Origin: Amycolatopsis aidingensis | GTDB taxonomy: Bacteria > Actinomycetota > Actinomycetes > Mycobacteriales > Pseudonocardiaceae | Direction: 5' to 3' | NCBI RefSeq assembly: GCF_018885265.1 | Contig: NZ_CP076538.1 | Span: 5,988,001-6,052,000, forward strand | DNA length: 64,000 nt | Shown here: one piece after another, positions 1-8,450 of the stretch | Layout: each line of letters begins with the position of its first letter | Position numbering within the stretch: position 1 is the stretch's first letter | The notes under the pieces: generated by a model | What the model was told of the DNA's origin: nothing | What the model saw: the letters and a program-made list of their open reading frames with translations, nothing else | Databases searched by the model: none | Made by a program: the position numbers and the translations under genes

Positions 1-1
1 G

Positions 2-301
2 ACGGTCGACCGCGACCAGCTCCTCACGAACATCAGCCTGTACTGGTTCACCCGCAGCGGCGCGTCGAGCGCGCAGTTCTACTACGAGTCCGAGCACTCC
101 GGACTCGACTTGGTCATGGCCTCCGGCGTGCCGTCCGGATGGGCCGTGTTCGACACCCATCCGCTCATGCGCCGCGTGATGGACCCGTGGAAAGCGATCG
201 GCCACTGGAGCGAATTCACCGCAGGCGGTCACTTCCCCGCAATGGAGGAGCCGAAGCTGCTCGCGAACGACATCCGCACCTTCTTCCGCGGCATTTCCTG
301 A
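2..301 (+). CDS. Epoxide hydrolase, C-terminal part (partial gene)
   Basis: Only the last 99 codons are in the window; the reading frame runs in from the left edge and stops at a TGA at 299-301. The run LLTNISLYWFTRSGASSA followed by QFYYE is typical of the C-terminal half of alpha/beta-hydrolase epoxide hydrolases of the EHN type. GGHFPAMEEP near the end carries the expected catalytic histidine. The nucleophile and the tyrosines lie outside the window. It would open an epoxide to a diol in the cytoplasm; the substrate cannot be judged. Confidence 0.8.
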   Translation, partial: TVDRDQLLTNISLYWFTRSGASSAQFYYESEHSGLDLVMASGVPSGWAVFDTHPLMRRVMDPWKAIGHWSEFTAGGHFPAMEEPKLLANDIRTFFRGIS

Positions 302-568
302 CCCCGCGTCAGGCCCGCAGGCCACGAAGACCCATTCAAGGCCGGCCGGTCGGGCACGTCCAAGGCCTCGTCGACCTCAAACCCAGCGGCATTCAGCGCC
401 CTGCTGCCCGCCGTGAGGGCCACGTGGGCGCCCCGCGGGGCAGACTCCAGAGCCCGTCACCCTGGTCTGGGACGGCTTGCCATCCCACCGGTCGAAAGCC
501 ATACCGAAAGATCTTTAAACACGGCTAGTGCCGCATCAAGCAACGTTGCCTAGCTAATCGCCCGGAGG

Positions 569-651
569 GCCCTGAACGTGGCGTTCGAGACGTCAGACGT
601 CTCGGATGTGCCGCTCGCGACGGTGAGCGTCCGGAAAGCTACGTTCAGGGC
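569..651. repeat. Nested inverted repeat in the 302-699 gene-free stretch
   Basis: The 400-bp gap between the epoxide hydrolase and the aldo/keto reductase holds no convincing gene. It contains an 11-bp perfect inverted repeat, GCCCTGAACGT at 569-579 and ACGTTCAGGGC at 641-651. These arms enclose a second palindrome, CGAGACGTC-A-GACGTCTCG (586-604). Both flanking genes end here, so it may act as a bidirectional terminator; it could also be a dispersed palindromic element. Confidence 0.6.
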
Positions 652-699
652 ACCCCCGGCGGGCAACGCGTAACAGCGGCAACGTTCTGTGCGGCGGCA

Positions 700-1674
700 C
701 TAGGCGATCCCCTCGGGGCTGGCGCCGTCCACCTGGACGCCCTGTGCGGTGATCCGCTCGATCTCGGCGACATCCTCGGCGCTGAGGTCGATGTCGGCCG
801 CGGCGAGGCTGGACTCGATGTTGGCAGGCCTGCGCGCCCCGACGATCGCCACGTGGATCCCCGGCTTGGCCAGCACCCAGGCAATGGCGAGCTGGCTGAC
901 CGAGACACCCTTGGCCGCGGCGAACTCCTTCAGTTCGGCCACCACGGCAAGGTTGCGCCGCAGCCGCTCGCCATGGAAAGCCGAGGACTGGGAACGCCAG
1001 TCATCGGCGGGGAAGGTGCTGTCCGGAGTGAGCGCGCCGGTCAGCAGCCCGCTGCCGAGCGGGCTGTACACCAGCACCCCGATGTCCCGCTCCCGGCAGT
1101 ACGGCAGCGGGTCGTCCTCGATCCCCCTGCGGAACAGGTGGTATGGCGGCTGCAGGGTCTCCACCGGCCGGGTCAGGTCGAACTCGGCGAGCTGTGCCGC
1201 GTGGTAGTTGGAGACGCCGACATGCCGGATCTTGCCCTCGTCGACCAGTTCCTGCAGCGCGGCCGCGGTCTCCTCGGCCGGGGTGTCCTGGTCCGGCCAG
1301 TGCACCTGATACAGGTCGATATGCTCCAGGTCCAGCGCCCGCAGGCTCTGCTCAACCCCGTCCCGCAGCATCGCCCTGCGCGCGTCCCGCGGCCGCTCGC
1401 TACCCGGGTTGATCCCGCCCTTGGTGGCGATCACCAGGCTGTCCCGGTCCCGGTTCAGCTCCGCGCGCAGCGCCTTGCCGAGCAGCGCCTCAGACTTGCC
1501 GAAACCGTAGGCCTGCGCGGTGTCGAAGAAGTTCACCCCCAGCTCACGGGCATGCTGGATGGCGGCGATGGCGGTGTCCTCGTCGAACTCGCCCCAGTCA
1601 CCACCGATCTGCCAGGTGCCGAAGGCGATCCTCGATACGTTCAGTCCGCTCCTGCCCAGAGTGGTCGTACGCAT
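700..1674 (-). CDS. Aldo/keto reductase (AKR family oxidoreductase)
   Basis: A 324-aa single-domain (beta/alpha)8 reductase that would use NADPH to reduce aldehydes or ketones in the cytoplasm. The N-terminus MRTTTLGRSGLNVSRIAFGTW is the usual AKR opening. The catalytic tetrad is visible as Asp in FFDTAQAYG, Tyr in the same motif, Lys in ATKGG and His in QVHWPD. The C-terminal SQLAIAWVLAKPG and IVGARR segments match the cofactor-binding end. Length is normal. It stands alone, convergent with the partial epoxide hydrolase, and the context does not give a substrate. Confidence 0.9.
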   Translation of the reverse strand: MRTTTLGRSGLNVSRIAFGTWQIGGDWGEFDEDTAIAAIQHARELGVNFFDTAQAYGFGKSEALLGKALRAELNRDRDSLVIATKGGINPGSERPRDARRAMLRDGVEQSLRALDLEHIDLYQVHWPDQDTPAEETAAALQELVDEGKIRHVGVSNYHAAQLAEFDLTRPVETLQPPYHLFRRGIEDDPLPYCRERDIGVLVYSPLGSGLLTGALTPDSTFPADDWRSQSSAFHGERLRRNLAVVAELKEFAAAKGVSVSQLAIAWVLAKPGIHVAIVGARRPANIESSLAAADIDLSAEDVAEIERITAQGVQVDGASPEGIA

Positions 1675-1735
1675 GACTCCAGCAGATCACAGGTGCCGCG
1701 ACGACGCACCGTGAAGCCACCCACCCTGCCCGCCG

Positions 1736-2554
1736 CTAGGGCTGGGGCTTGCGGGCGACACCGGCGTAGGAGAGCTCGTTCATCTCCGTGTTGTCGGTGA
1801 TATCGCCCGGCCCGCTCACCCGCCAGGTCCCTGTCGGAACGAGGCCCGGCTCGAGCAGCTCGAAGTCGCCGAAAAGGGCGGCGATCTCCGCGCGGCTACG
1901 GGGAAAGACCTGGCCGTCACCGCGGCTGCTGCGCACGATCCCGGCCACCGTATCGATCTTGTCCTTCTGCGCGTCATCGGTCATATGCGTGATCACCAGA
2001 TGGCTGCCGGGCGCGATCGCGTCCCGGTAGCGGGTCATCAGCGCGCGCGGGTCGGCCTCGTCCGGAACCCAGTGCAGTACCAGCAGGAACAGCAGCCCGA
2101 GCGGTTCGTCGAAGTTCAGCAGCCGCCTTGCGGGCTCACTGGCGAGAATGCTCTCCGGGTTGCGCATGTCCGCATGCGCGATACCGGCCCGCTCGTTGCC
2201 CGACAGCATCAGCTCGCTGTGCGCGACCGCGACCGGATCACGGTCCACATACACCACCCGGCAGTCCGGGTCGTGCTGCTGGGCGATCTCGTGCACGTTG
2301 CCAACCGTCGGGATGCCGGATCCGACGTCGAGAAACTGACGAATCCCCTGATCGATCAGTAACCGGACGGCACGGGCGAGGAAAGCCCGGTTCAGCCTGG
2401 CGGCGTCCCGAATGCCGGGGACCGCCTTTTCCACCTGGTCGGCCATCGAACGGTCGGCCGCGAAATTGTGCGCCCCGCCGAGTAGGAAATCGTACGTCCG
2501 CGCGCCACTCGGGACCGAGGTGTCGACGATCTTTGGTACCCATTCCTGCGTCAC
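1736..2554 (-). CDS. DUF574-type S-adenosylmethionine-dependent methyltransferase
   Basis: A 272-aa protein of the actinobacterial SAM-methyltransferase family once called DUF574. The signature DTSVPSGARTYDFLLGGAHN at the N-terminus and FLDVGSGIPT (SAM-binding glycine-rich loop, about residues 95-105) are diagnostic. VYVDRDPVAV would contact the ribose of SAM. Length matches the family. The GTG start has an AGAAAGG ribosome site 8 bases upstream. Members are abundant in actinomycetes and the methylated substrate is generally unknown. It is divergent from the P450 gene. Confidence 0.9.
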   Translation of the reverse strand: MTQEWVPKIVDTSVPSGARTYDFLLGGAHNFAADRSMADQVEKAVPGIRDAARLNRAFLARAVRLLIDQGIRQFLDVGSGIPTVGNVHEIAQQHDPDCRVVYVDRDPVAVAHSELMLSGNERAGIAHADMRNPESILASEPARRLLNFDEPLGLLFLLVLHWVPDEADPRALMTRYRDAIAPGSHLVITHMTDDAQKDKIDTVAGIVRSSRGDGQVFPRSRAEIAALFGDFELLEPGLVPTGTWRVSGPGDITDNTEMNELSYAGVARKPQP

Positions 2555-2725
2555 GGGAACGCCTTTCTGGATCCGGCTCGCCCATCGGGAGGCGCCGATA
2601 CTACCGGACTGGAATCGATGACTCCTGACCCATCCGGGTGACCTCGGCCCACACGATCGGGCGCTGTCGGCGCCACGGAAACCAGCCTATTGTTGTCCGT
2701 CCGTTTCGGTCAGCGAGGAGTGGAG

Positions 2726-4045
2726 ATGCCGGTCCCGGTCGCCCCCGGTCGATGGCCCGTTCTCGGACACAGCCCGGCGATGTTGCGGCGCCGATTCGCG
2801 TTCACCTCATCTCTTCGTGCATATGGCGAGCTGGTACGGGTCTACCTGGGGCCGAAGCCGGTGTATTTCGTGACCAGCCCGGAGTTGACCCACCAGGTCC
2901 TGGTCACCGACGCGGGCGGTTACGGGAAAGGCGCCATGTTCGACAAGTTCCGACCATTCGTCGGAAACGGGTTGGTGATGTCGAGCGGCGACTTCCACCT
3001 CCGGCAGCGACGATTGATCCAGCCTGCTTTCCATCGAAGCCGGATCGCGCGGTACGCGGAGACGATGCGGGAGTCCGTTTCGGAGCTCACCGATACCTGG
3101 CGGCCGGGCCAGACCAGGGAAGTCAACGAGGACATGCAGGCCCTCGCGGTCAGGATCGTCGGAGCGGCGCTGTTCGGCACCCGGTTCGGGCAGGGCGCCA
3201 TCGCCCAGGCCCGGGAGTCGATCCCGATCGTGATCAAGCAGGGCATGATCCGCGCGCTGTCCCCCGCGTTCGTCGGTGCGCTGCTGGTGCGCGGCAACCG
3301 CAGGTTCGACCGGGCCGTCGCCCGGATGCGGGCGGTCGTGCTCGAGCTCATCGCGGGCTGGCGGGCCACCGGCACCGACCGCGGCGACCTGCTGTCCATG
3401 TTGCTGATGGCCAGGGACGAGGACGGCGAGGGCATGACCGACCAGCAGGTCTACGACGAGGTGATCACCCTGCTCAGCGCCGGTATCGAGACCAGCGCGC
3501 TCGCACTGGCCTGGCTGTTCCACGAGATCGCCCAGCACCCCGAGGTGGAACGCGGGCTGCACGAGGAGATCGACGGGGTGCTGGGCGGCCGCCCGGTCAC
3601 CATGGACGACATTCCGGCCCTGCCCTACACCCAGCGGGTCATCAAGGAGACCCTGCGGATGTACCCGATCTGGATCCTGATGCGACGCACCAACCGGGAG
3701 GTCGAACTCGGCGGCGTCCGGCTCCCGGCTGGCACCGAGGTGACGGTCAGCCCGCACGCACTGCATTTCGACCCGCGGTCGTTCACCGAGCCGGAGCGGT
3801 TCGACCCGGACCGGTGGGCGCCGGAGCGGGCACGGGACATCCCGCGCGGGACGTTCATCCCGTTCGGCGCGGGAACCAGGCAGTGCATCGGCAACACCTT
3901 CGCGCAGCTCGAGATGGCGGTCACCGTGGCGACGGTGGCCGCGAGGTGGCGGCTGGTGCCGGTGCCGGGAAAGCCGGTGAAGGTCAAGTACACCTCCGCG
4001 GCCTACCCGGCCCGGCTGTCCATGACGGCCGTCCCGCGCGAGTAG
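2726..4045 (+). CDS. Cytochrome P450 monooxygenase
   Basis: A complete 439-aa P450. The I-helix oxygen-activation segment LLSAGIETSALALAW, the ExxR pair in KETLRM (Glu308, Arg311) and the heme-ligand loop FGAGTRQCIG (Cys387) are all present. I chose the ATG at 2726 because GCGAGGAG lies five bases upstream; an in-frame start 12 codons earlier has no such site. The I-helix has Glu-Thr rather than Asp-Thr, as in many class I P450s resembling CYP102/CYP4-like sequences. No ferredoxin or reductase gene is adjacent, so electrons must come from partners elsewhere. The next gene, a secreted hydrolase, follows after 37 bases in the same direction. Confidence 0.95.
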   Translation: MPVPVAPGRWPVLGHSPAMLRRRFAFTSSLRAYGELVRVYLGPKPVYFVTSPELTHQVLVTDAGGYGKGAMFDKFRPFVGNGLVMSSGDFHLRQRRLIQPAFHRSRIARYAETMRESVSELTDTWRPGQTREVNEDMQALAVRIVGAALFGTRFGQGAIAQARESIPIVIKQGMIRALSPAFVGALLVRGNRRFDRAVARMRAVVLELIAGWRATGTDRGDLLSMLLMARDEDGEGMTDQQVYDEVITLLSAGIETSALALAWLFHEIAQHPEVERGLHEEIDGVLGGRPVTMDDIPALPYTQRVIKETLRMYPIWILMRRTNREVELGGVRLPAGTEVTVSPHALHFDPRSFTEPERFDPDRWAPERARDIPRGTFIPFGAGTRQCIGNTFAQLEMAVTVATVAARWRLVPVPGKPVKVKYTSAAYPARLSMTAVPRE

Positions 4046-4082
4046 TACCCGCTCCATTCCCTCCAAGAGAAAGGTGTCCTTC

Positions 4083-5138
4083 GTGCGCTGGTTCCACCAC
4101 GGACGACGACGTACCGGAATCGGGCGGCTGGGCGCGCTCGTGCTCGCCGTGCTGTGCGGCGGGCTACTGGCCGCCCCGGTACCTGCCAGGGCCAGTACGG
4201 CGTCCTGCCAGGCGATGGAGTTCCCGGTTTCCGTTCTCGGCCTGCCGTACACGATGGCCGGCACCCTGTGCACCCCGCCACAGGGGGCGGGCACGGTACA
4301 GGTACTCATCCCGGGTGGCTTCTACAACAGCACGTACTGGGACATACCTGTGGACGAGGAGACCCGCTCCTTCCGCCTCGCCATGAACGAGGCCGGGTAC
4401 GCCACGCTGACCGTGGACCGGCTGGGCACCGGGCGCAGCTCAACCCCGCCCAGCGCCGTGCTGACCGCGATCACCCAGGCCGGCGCGGTGCACCAGGTGG
4501 TCCAGTCGCTGCGCTCCGGCGCGCAGGGGCCGCGGTTCGGGAAGGTGATCCTTGGCGGGCACTCGCTGGGCTCCGCCATCGCGATCATCGAGGCAGGCAC
4601 GTACCACGATGTGGACGGCGTGCTGGTGACCGGAATGGCGCACCGGCTCAACTTGGCCGGGCTGGTGCCCATCTTCGCCACCTTCACCCCGGCCGCGCTG
4701 GACCCCGCGTTCGCGGGCAGGAACCTCGACATCGGTTACCTGACCACCATGCCCGGCACCCGGTACGACTCGCTGCACAAGCCGGGTCCCTACGTCGGTG
4801 CCGTGGCCGAGTTCGATGAGTCCACAAAGGACGTCACGGCACCGGCGGAACTGGTGGACGGGGCGCTCGTGGGCACCGTGGCGCCGTACTCCCTGCTGGT
4901 CGACGTCCCGGTGCTCACGGTGCTGGCCGAGCGGGACCCGACCTTCTGCGGGCTGCTGGCAACCGACTGCGGTTCCGCCGAGGCGCTGCTGCGGTCCGAA
5001 CAGCTGTACTACTCGCCCGCAGCCCGGCTACAGGCCCACGTGGTGCCGGACTACGGGCACTCACTGAACTACGCGGGCAACGCGCCCGGCTATCACGAAG
5101 CCGTGGTGCGCTGGGCCGAGCAGATGGTCGGCGGCTGA
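4083..5138 (+). CDS. Secreted alpha/beta-fold hydrolase
   Basis: A 351-aa protein with an N-terminal export signal: basic HHGRRRTGIGR, a hydrophobic LGALVLAVLCGGLLAAP core and a PARAS cleavage region. The mature part has an alpha/beta-hydrolase fold with the nucleophile elbow GGHSLGS and a late histidine in VPDYGHSLN. Several cysteines suggest disulfides outside the cell. I prefer GTG 4083 to GTG 4074 because the ribosome site GAGAAAGG runs up to 4074 and leaves 8 bases to 4083. Likely a lipase or esterase; the substrate is unknown. It may share a transcript with the P450. Confidence 0.85.
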   Translation: MRWFHHGRRRTGIGRLGALVLAVLCGGLLAAPVPARASTASCQAMEFPVSVLGLPYTMAGTLCTPPQGAGTVQVLIPGGFYNSTYWDIPVDEETRSFRLAMNEAGYATLTVDRLGTGRSSTPPSAVLTAITQAGAVHQVVQSLRSGAQGPRFGKVILGGHSLGSAIAIIEAGTYHDVDGVLVTGMAHRLNLAGLVPIFATFTPAALDPAFAGRNLDIGYLTTMPGTRYDSLHKPGPYVGAVAEFDESTKDVTAPAELVDGALVGTVAPYSLLVDVPVLTVLAERDPTFCGLLATDCGSAEALLRSEQLYYSPAARLQAHVVPDYGHSLNYAGNAPGYHEAVVRWAEQMVGG

Positions 5139-5146
5139 GCGTCGGT

Positions 5147-6562
5147 TCAGCGGGCCGGAGTGCCTGCCGGGCGGTCGGTTGCCCAGGGCTGGACCTCCTC
5201 CACCAGCTTGGCCACCGCCAGCACCAGGTCGTCGGAGTGCCGCGGCCCGACGATCTGCAGGCCGACCGGGAGCCCTTTCGAGGTGACCCCGGCAGGCACG
5301 CTGATCGCCGGTTGCTGGGTCATGTTGAACGGGTAGCTGAACCGCGCCCACTGCGGCCAGCTTTCCAGCCCGCTCCCCGGCGGCACGTCGTGCCCGGCCT
5401 CGAACGGCGGGATCGCGACGGTCGGGGTGATCAGCGCGTCGTAGCGGGTGTGGAACTCACCCATGTGGATGCCCAGCGCCGCGCGCTCGGCCATCGCGCC
5501 GAGGTAGTCGCTGGCCGAGTAGGTGTGCCCCTGCTGCCACACCTTGCGCAGCCCGGGGTCGACCTGCTCGGCCGAGCCTTCCGGGAAGGTGTCCAGCCAC
5601 TTCGCGGCCCCGGACGACCAGAGCACGTTGAACGAGTCGAGGGGATCGCTGAACCCCGGGTCGGCCTCCTCCACCCGCAGCCCGGCCTCGCTCAGCGCGG
5701 CCACGGTGGCCGCGACCAGCTGGGCGACCTCCTGGTCCACGTCGATGTAGCCGAGAGTGGGCGAGAACGCCACGTTCAGACCACGGACGTCGCGGCGGAC
5801 CGCCTCACGGTAGGCGGAAAGCGGGGGCTGCAAGGCATTGGGATCGCGGTAGTCGGGCAGTGCCAGTACGTCCAGCATCAGCGCCGTGTCGTCCACCGAA
5901 CGCGCCATCGGCCCGGCGTGCGCGAGCGCACCGAACGGGCTTGCCGGGTAGAGCGGGATCCGGCCCCCGGTGGGCTTGAACCCGACGATGCCGCAGAACG
6001 AGGCGGGGATGCGCACCGAACCACCGCCATCGGTGCCGACGGAGAGCTCCCCCATGCCGGCCGCGACCGCCGCCGCGCTGCCGCCGCTGGAGCCGCCCGC
6101 GGTGAGCGCGGTGTTCCACGGGTTACGGGTGACGCCATCCCGCGGGCTGTCGGTGACCGCCTTCCAGCCCAGCTCCGGGGTGGTGGTCTTACCGAGCAGC
6201 ACCAGACCGTGCTCCCGCATCCTCGCGGTGACCGGGCTGTCCACCTCCCAGAGCTGATCGGCATCGATGCAGCGGGAACCCCGCAGCGTCGGCCAGCCCT
6301 GGGTGAGGAACATGTCCTTGATGGAGGCGGGCACACCGTCCAGCCAGCCGATCGGGTTGCCCTCGCGCCAGCGCTCCTCGGAGTTCCTGGCCTGTTCCAG
6401 CGCCACCTCCTCATCGACGAGGCAGTACGCGTTGTACTCGGCGTCGCGCTCCGCGATCGTCTCCAGCGCGGCCTTGGTGGCCTCGACCGGGGACAGTTCA
6501 CCCGAGCGGTAAGCCAGGACGAGCTCGCTCGCCGTGAGCAGGGTGCTGGTGTTAGCTGGCAT
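5147..6562 (-). CDS. Amidase (amidase-signature family)
   Basis: A 471-aa amidase-signature hydrolase that would release ammonia or an amine from a carboxamide. The Ser-cisSer-Lys catalytic triad is visible: Lys in PASIKDMF, cis-Ser in GGSSGGSAAA and nucleophile Ser in GTDGGGSVRIPAS. Length fits the family (450-510). It lies 18 bases downstream of the D-2-hydroxyacid dehydrogenase gene on the same strand, so both are probably transcribed from the operator-bearing promoter at about 7570-7607. Context suggests amide cleavage as an entry step of the GntR-controlled catabolic set. The exact substrate is not predictable. Confidence 0.9.
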   Translation of the reverse strand: MPANTSTLLTASELVLAYRSGELSPVEATKAALETIAERDAEYNAYCLVDEEVALEQARNSEERWREGNPIGWLDGVPASIKDMFLTQGWPTLRGSRCIDADQLWEVDSPVTARMREHGLVLLGKTTTPELGWKAVTDSPRDGVTRNPWNTALTAGGSSGGSAAAVAAGMGELSVGTDGGGSVRIPASFCGIVGFKPTGGRIPLYPASPFGALAHAGPMARSVDDTALMLDVLALPDYRDPNALQPPLSAYREAVRRDVRGLNVAFSPTLGYIDVDQEVAQLVAATVAALSEAGLRVEEADPGFSDPLDSFNVLWSSGAAKWLDTFPEGSAEQVDPGLRKVWQQGHTYSASDYLGAMAERAALGIHMGEFHTRYDALITPTVAIPPFEAGHDVPPGSGLESWPQWARFSYPFNMTQQPAISVPAGVTSKGLPVGLQIVGPRHSDDLVLAVAKLVEEVQPWATDRPAGTPAR

Positions 6563-6580
6563 CTCTCTCCAAAAGAGCTT

Positions 6581-7567
6581 CTAGACCCCGGAAGGACCGG
6601 ACGGAACGTAGCCCAACTGCTTGTCCACGACATTACGAAGCGGCTGCCCAGTGCGCCACCGCTCGTAGTTGTCCGCGAACACCTCGACCAGCGTGTTCCG
6701 CCAGCCGACGAAGTCACCCGACATATGCGGCGAGATCAGCACGTTCTCCATAGTCCACAAGGGACTGTCGGCGGGCAGCGGCTCGGTGTCGAAGACGTCC
6801 AGCGCCGCGCCGGCGATCCGCTCCGCGCGCAGGGCCTCGACCAGGTCCGCGGTGACCACCAGCTCGCCCCGGCCCACGTTGACGAAGCGGGCGGTCGGCT
6901 TCATCGCGGCGAAGGCGTTCGCGTCGAACACGCCCTTGGTCTGCTCGGTCAGCGGGGCCACCGCGACCACGTAGTCCGCCTCGGGCAGGTGGCCGGTCAG
7001 CTCGGCCGAGGCGTACACCGTGCCGAAGTCGGGGTCGGACTCGCGGGCCCTGCGGCCGACCCCGGCCACCCGCATACCCGCGGCGCGCAGCATCACGGCG
7101 ATCGCCCTGCCGATCGGCCCGGTACCCATCACCAGCGCGGTGCGCCCCGCGATCCGCTCGGTCTCCCGGTGCAGCCAGCGGACCTCGTCCTGCAGCCGCA
7201 GCGAGCGGGCGAAGTCCTTGGCGAAGGCGAGCACCACGCCCAGCACGTACTCGGCGATCGAGTTGTCGAACACGCCACGGGAGTTGGTCAGCACCACCTC
7301 GCTGTCCCGCAGCCCAGGAAAGAGCACCGGGTCCACCCCCGCACTGGCGATATGCAGCCAGCGCAACCGGTCCGCGGCAGGCCAGGCTTCGGGCACGGCG
7401 GTGGAGAGGAAGTCGTAGACGAACAGCGCGTCCGCCCCGGGCAGCGCCTCCGCCAGCCCGTCCTCGCGCGTGTAACGCACCGTGGCCGTACGCTCGATGC
7501 TGTCCATATCCGGGGGCCGCTGCTCCCCGCAGAGCACCACGAGCACAGGGGAATCCGCGCCGATCAC
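6581..7567 (-). CDS. D-isomer-specific 2-hydroxyacid dehydrogenase
   Basis: A 328-aa NAD(P)-dependent 2-hydroxyacid dehydrogenase interconverting a 2-oxoacid and a D-2-hydroxyacid. The Rossmann motif GTGPIGRAIAVMLRAAG (about residues 145-161), the catalytic Arg in VNVGRGELV, Glu in FDTEPLP and His in ISPHMSG are present. I chose GTG 7567: further upstream the frame runs through the divergent gene. A plausible promoter on the minus strand (TTGACA 7603-7598, 17 bases, TACCGT 7580-7575) would start transcription almost at this GTG, so the mRNA may be leaderless. The TTGACA lies inside the GntR operator. Confidence 0.88.
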   Translation of the reverse strand: MIGADSPVLVVLCGEQRPPDMDSIERTATVRYTREDGLAEALPGADALFVYDFLSTAVPEAWPAADRLRWLHIASAGVDPVLFPGLRDSEVVLTNSRGVFDNSIAEYVLGVVLAFAKDFARSLRLQDEVRWLHRETERIAGRTALVMGTGPIGRAIAVMLRAAGMRVAGVGRRARESDPDFGTVYASAELTGHLPEADYVVAVAPLTEQTKGVFDANAFAAMKPTARFVNVGRGELVVTADLVEALRAERIAGAALDVFDTEPLPADSPLWTMENVLISPHMSGDFVGWRNTLVEVFADNYERWRTGQPLRNVVDKQLGYVPSGPSGV

Positions 7568-7568
7568 G

Positions 7569-7607
7569 TTGACACGGTATGAGGCTCTCGTATGATTGTC
7601 AACAATC
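7569..7607. promoter_or_regulatory. Divergent promoter region with GntR operator 1
   Basis: On the plus strand TTGACA (7569-7574), 16 bases, then TATGAT (7591-7596) is a strong sigma-70-like promoter for the racemase operon. The inverted repeat GATTGT-CA-ACAATC (7594-7607) overlaps its -10 box. Read on the minus strand the same repeat supplies a TTGACA -35 for the hydroxyacid dehydrogenase/amidase operon. One bound repressor could therefore block both directions. The repeat recurs at 8421-8436 and 18652-18663. Confidence 0.8.
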
Positions 7608-7658
7608 CGAGGAGTTCTCCCGGAGGCACTTCCTTCAGATGCACCCGGGGGCTGAGCC

Positions 7659-8408
7659 TTGGATTTGTCGACACTGGACATACCCTCCTTCGAGGGGCCG
7701 CTCGCGCAGCGCGGCATCGGCGTGATCGCGCCGTTCGACCTCGCGCTGGAGCGCGAGCTGTGGCGCTGGGTCCCGATGGAGGTGTCCCTGCACCTGGCCC
7801 GCACGCCGTACGAACCGGTGCCGGTCAGCATGGAGATGGCGCACCTGGTTAGCAACAGCCAGCACCTCGCCGCCGCGACCAGGGACGTGCTGCATGTGGA
7901 ACCCGAGGTGGTGGCCTACCTGTGCACCTCGGGCAGCTTCGTGAACGGGATCGACTACGAGCGCTCCCTGTGCAAAGCGATCTGCGACGCGGGCGCGCCG
8001 GACGCGGTCACCACCTCGGGCGCGCTGGCCGAGGTGCTGCAGCAGCTCGACCTGCGGCGGATCTCGGTGCTGACGCCCTACGACGCCGACCTCACCGGCA
8101 AACTGCACGAGTTCCTTGCCGAACTCGGGGTCCGGACGGTCTCCAGTGACCACCTCGGCCTCGGCGGCGGCATCTGGAAGGTCAGCTACCGCACCATCGC
8201 CGAGCGGATCATCGCGGCCAACCACGCCGACGCCGAGGCGATCTTCGTCAGCTGCACGAACCTGCCGACCTACGACCTGATCGAGCCGCTGGAGACGGCG
8301 CTGGGCAAGCCGATCCTCACCGCGAACCAGCTGACCATGTGGGCCTGCCTCAAGCGGATGAAGCTCCCGGTCGTCGGGCCGGGGGAATGGCTTCGTGAGG
8401 TGTCTTGA
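7659..8408 (+). CDS. Asp/Glu racemase superfamily protein, maleate cis-trans isomerase-like (copy 1)
   Basis: A 249-aa protein of the Asp/Glu racemase, maleate isomerase and arylmalonate decarboxylase superfamily. Both active-site cysteines are present: Cys89 in LCTSGSF and Cys199 in VSCTNLP. This agrees with a two-cysteine racemase or maleate cis-trans isomerase mechanism. An in-frame TGA at 7653 limits the start to TTG 7659 (or TTG 7665), with only a weak GGGGG site upstream. It is the first gene of a racemase-racemase-GntR operon behind operator 1. By analogy it could isomerise a maleate-like diacid to the fumarate form; this is inferred from the family. Confidence 0.85.
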   Translation: MDLSTLDIPSFEGPLAQRGIGVIAPFDLALERELWRWVPMEVSLHLARTPYEPVPVSMEMAHLVSNSQHLAAATRDVLHVEPEVVAYLCTSGSFVNGIDYERSLCKAICDAGAPDAVTTSGALAEVLQQLDLRRISVLTPYDADLTGKLHEFLAELGVRTVSSDHLGLGGGIWKVSYRTIAERIIAANHADAEAIFVSCTNLPTYDLIEPLETALGKPILTANQLTMWACLKRMKLPVVGPGEWLREVS

Positions 8409-8420
8409 CGGTTTCTAGTA

Positions 8421-8436
8421 GGATTGTCAACAATCC
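8421..8436. promoter_or_regulatory. GntR operator 2 (internal to the racemase operon)
   Basis: The perfect repeat GGATTGT-CA-ACAATCC lies between the two racemase genes. It sits in the same register to a possible -10 box (TAGGAT, 8419-8424) as operator 1 does. No good -35 is visible, so an internal promoter is only possible. The ribosome site GGGAGG (8440-8445) of the second racemase follows directly, so bound protein could also act as a roadblock to readthrough. Confidence 0.75.
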
Positions 8437-8450
8437 GACGGGAGGTCTCG

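Noticed and set aside
5237..7582. Long plus-strand open frame (781 codons) opposite the amidase and hydroxyacid dehydrogenase
   Set aside because: It is the GC-rich antisense shadow of two clear minus-strand genes; its translation is rich in Arg, Pro, Gly and His without any domain.
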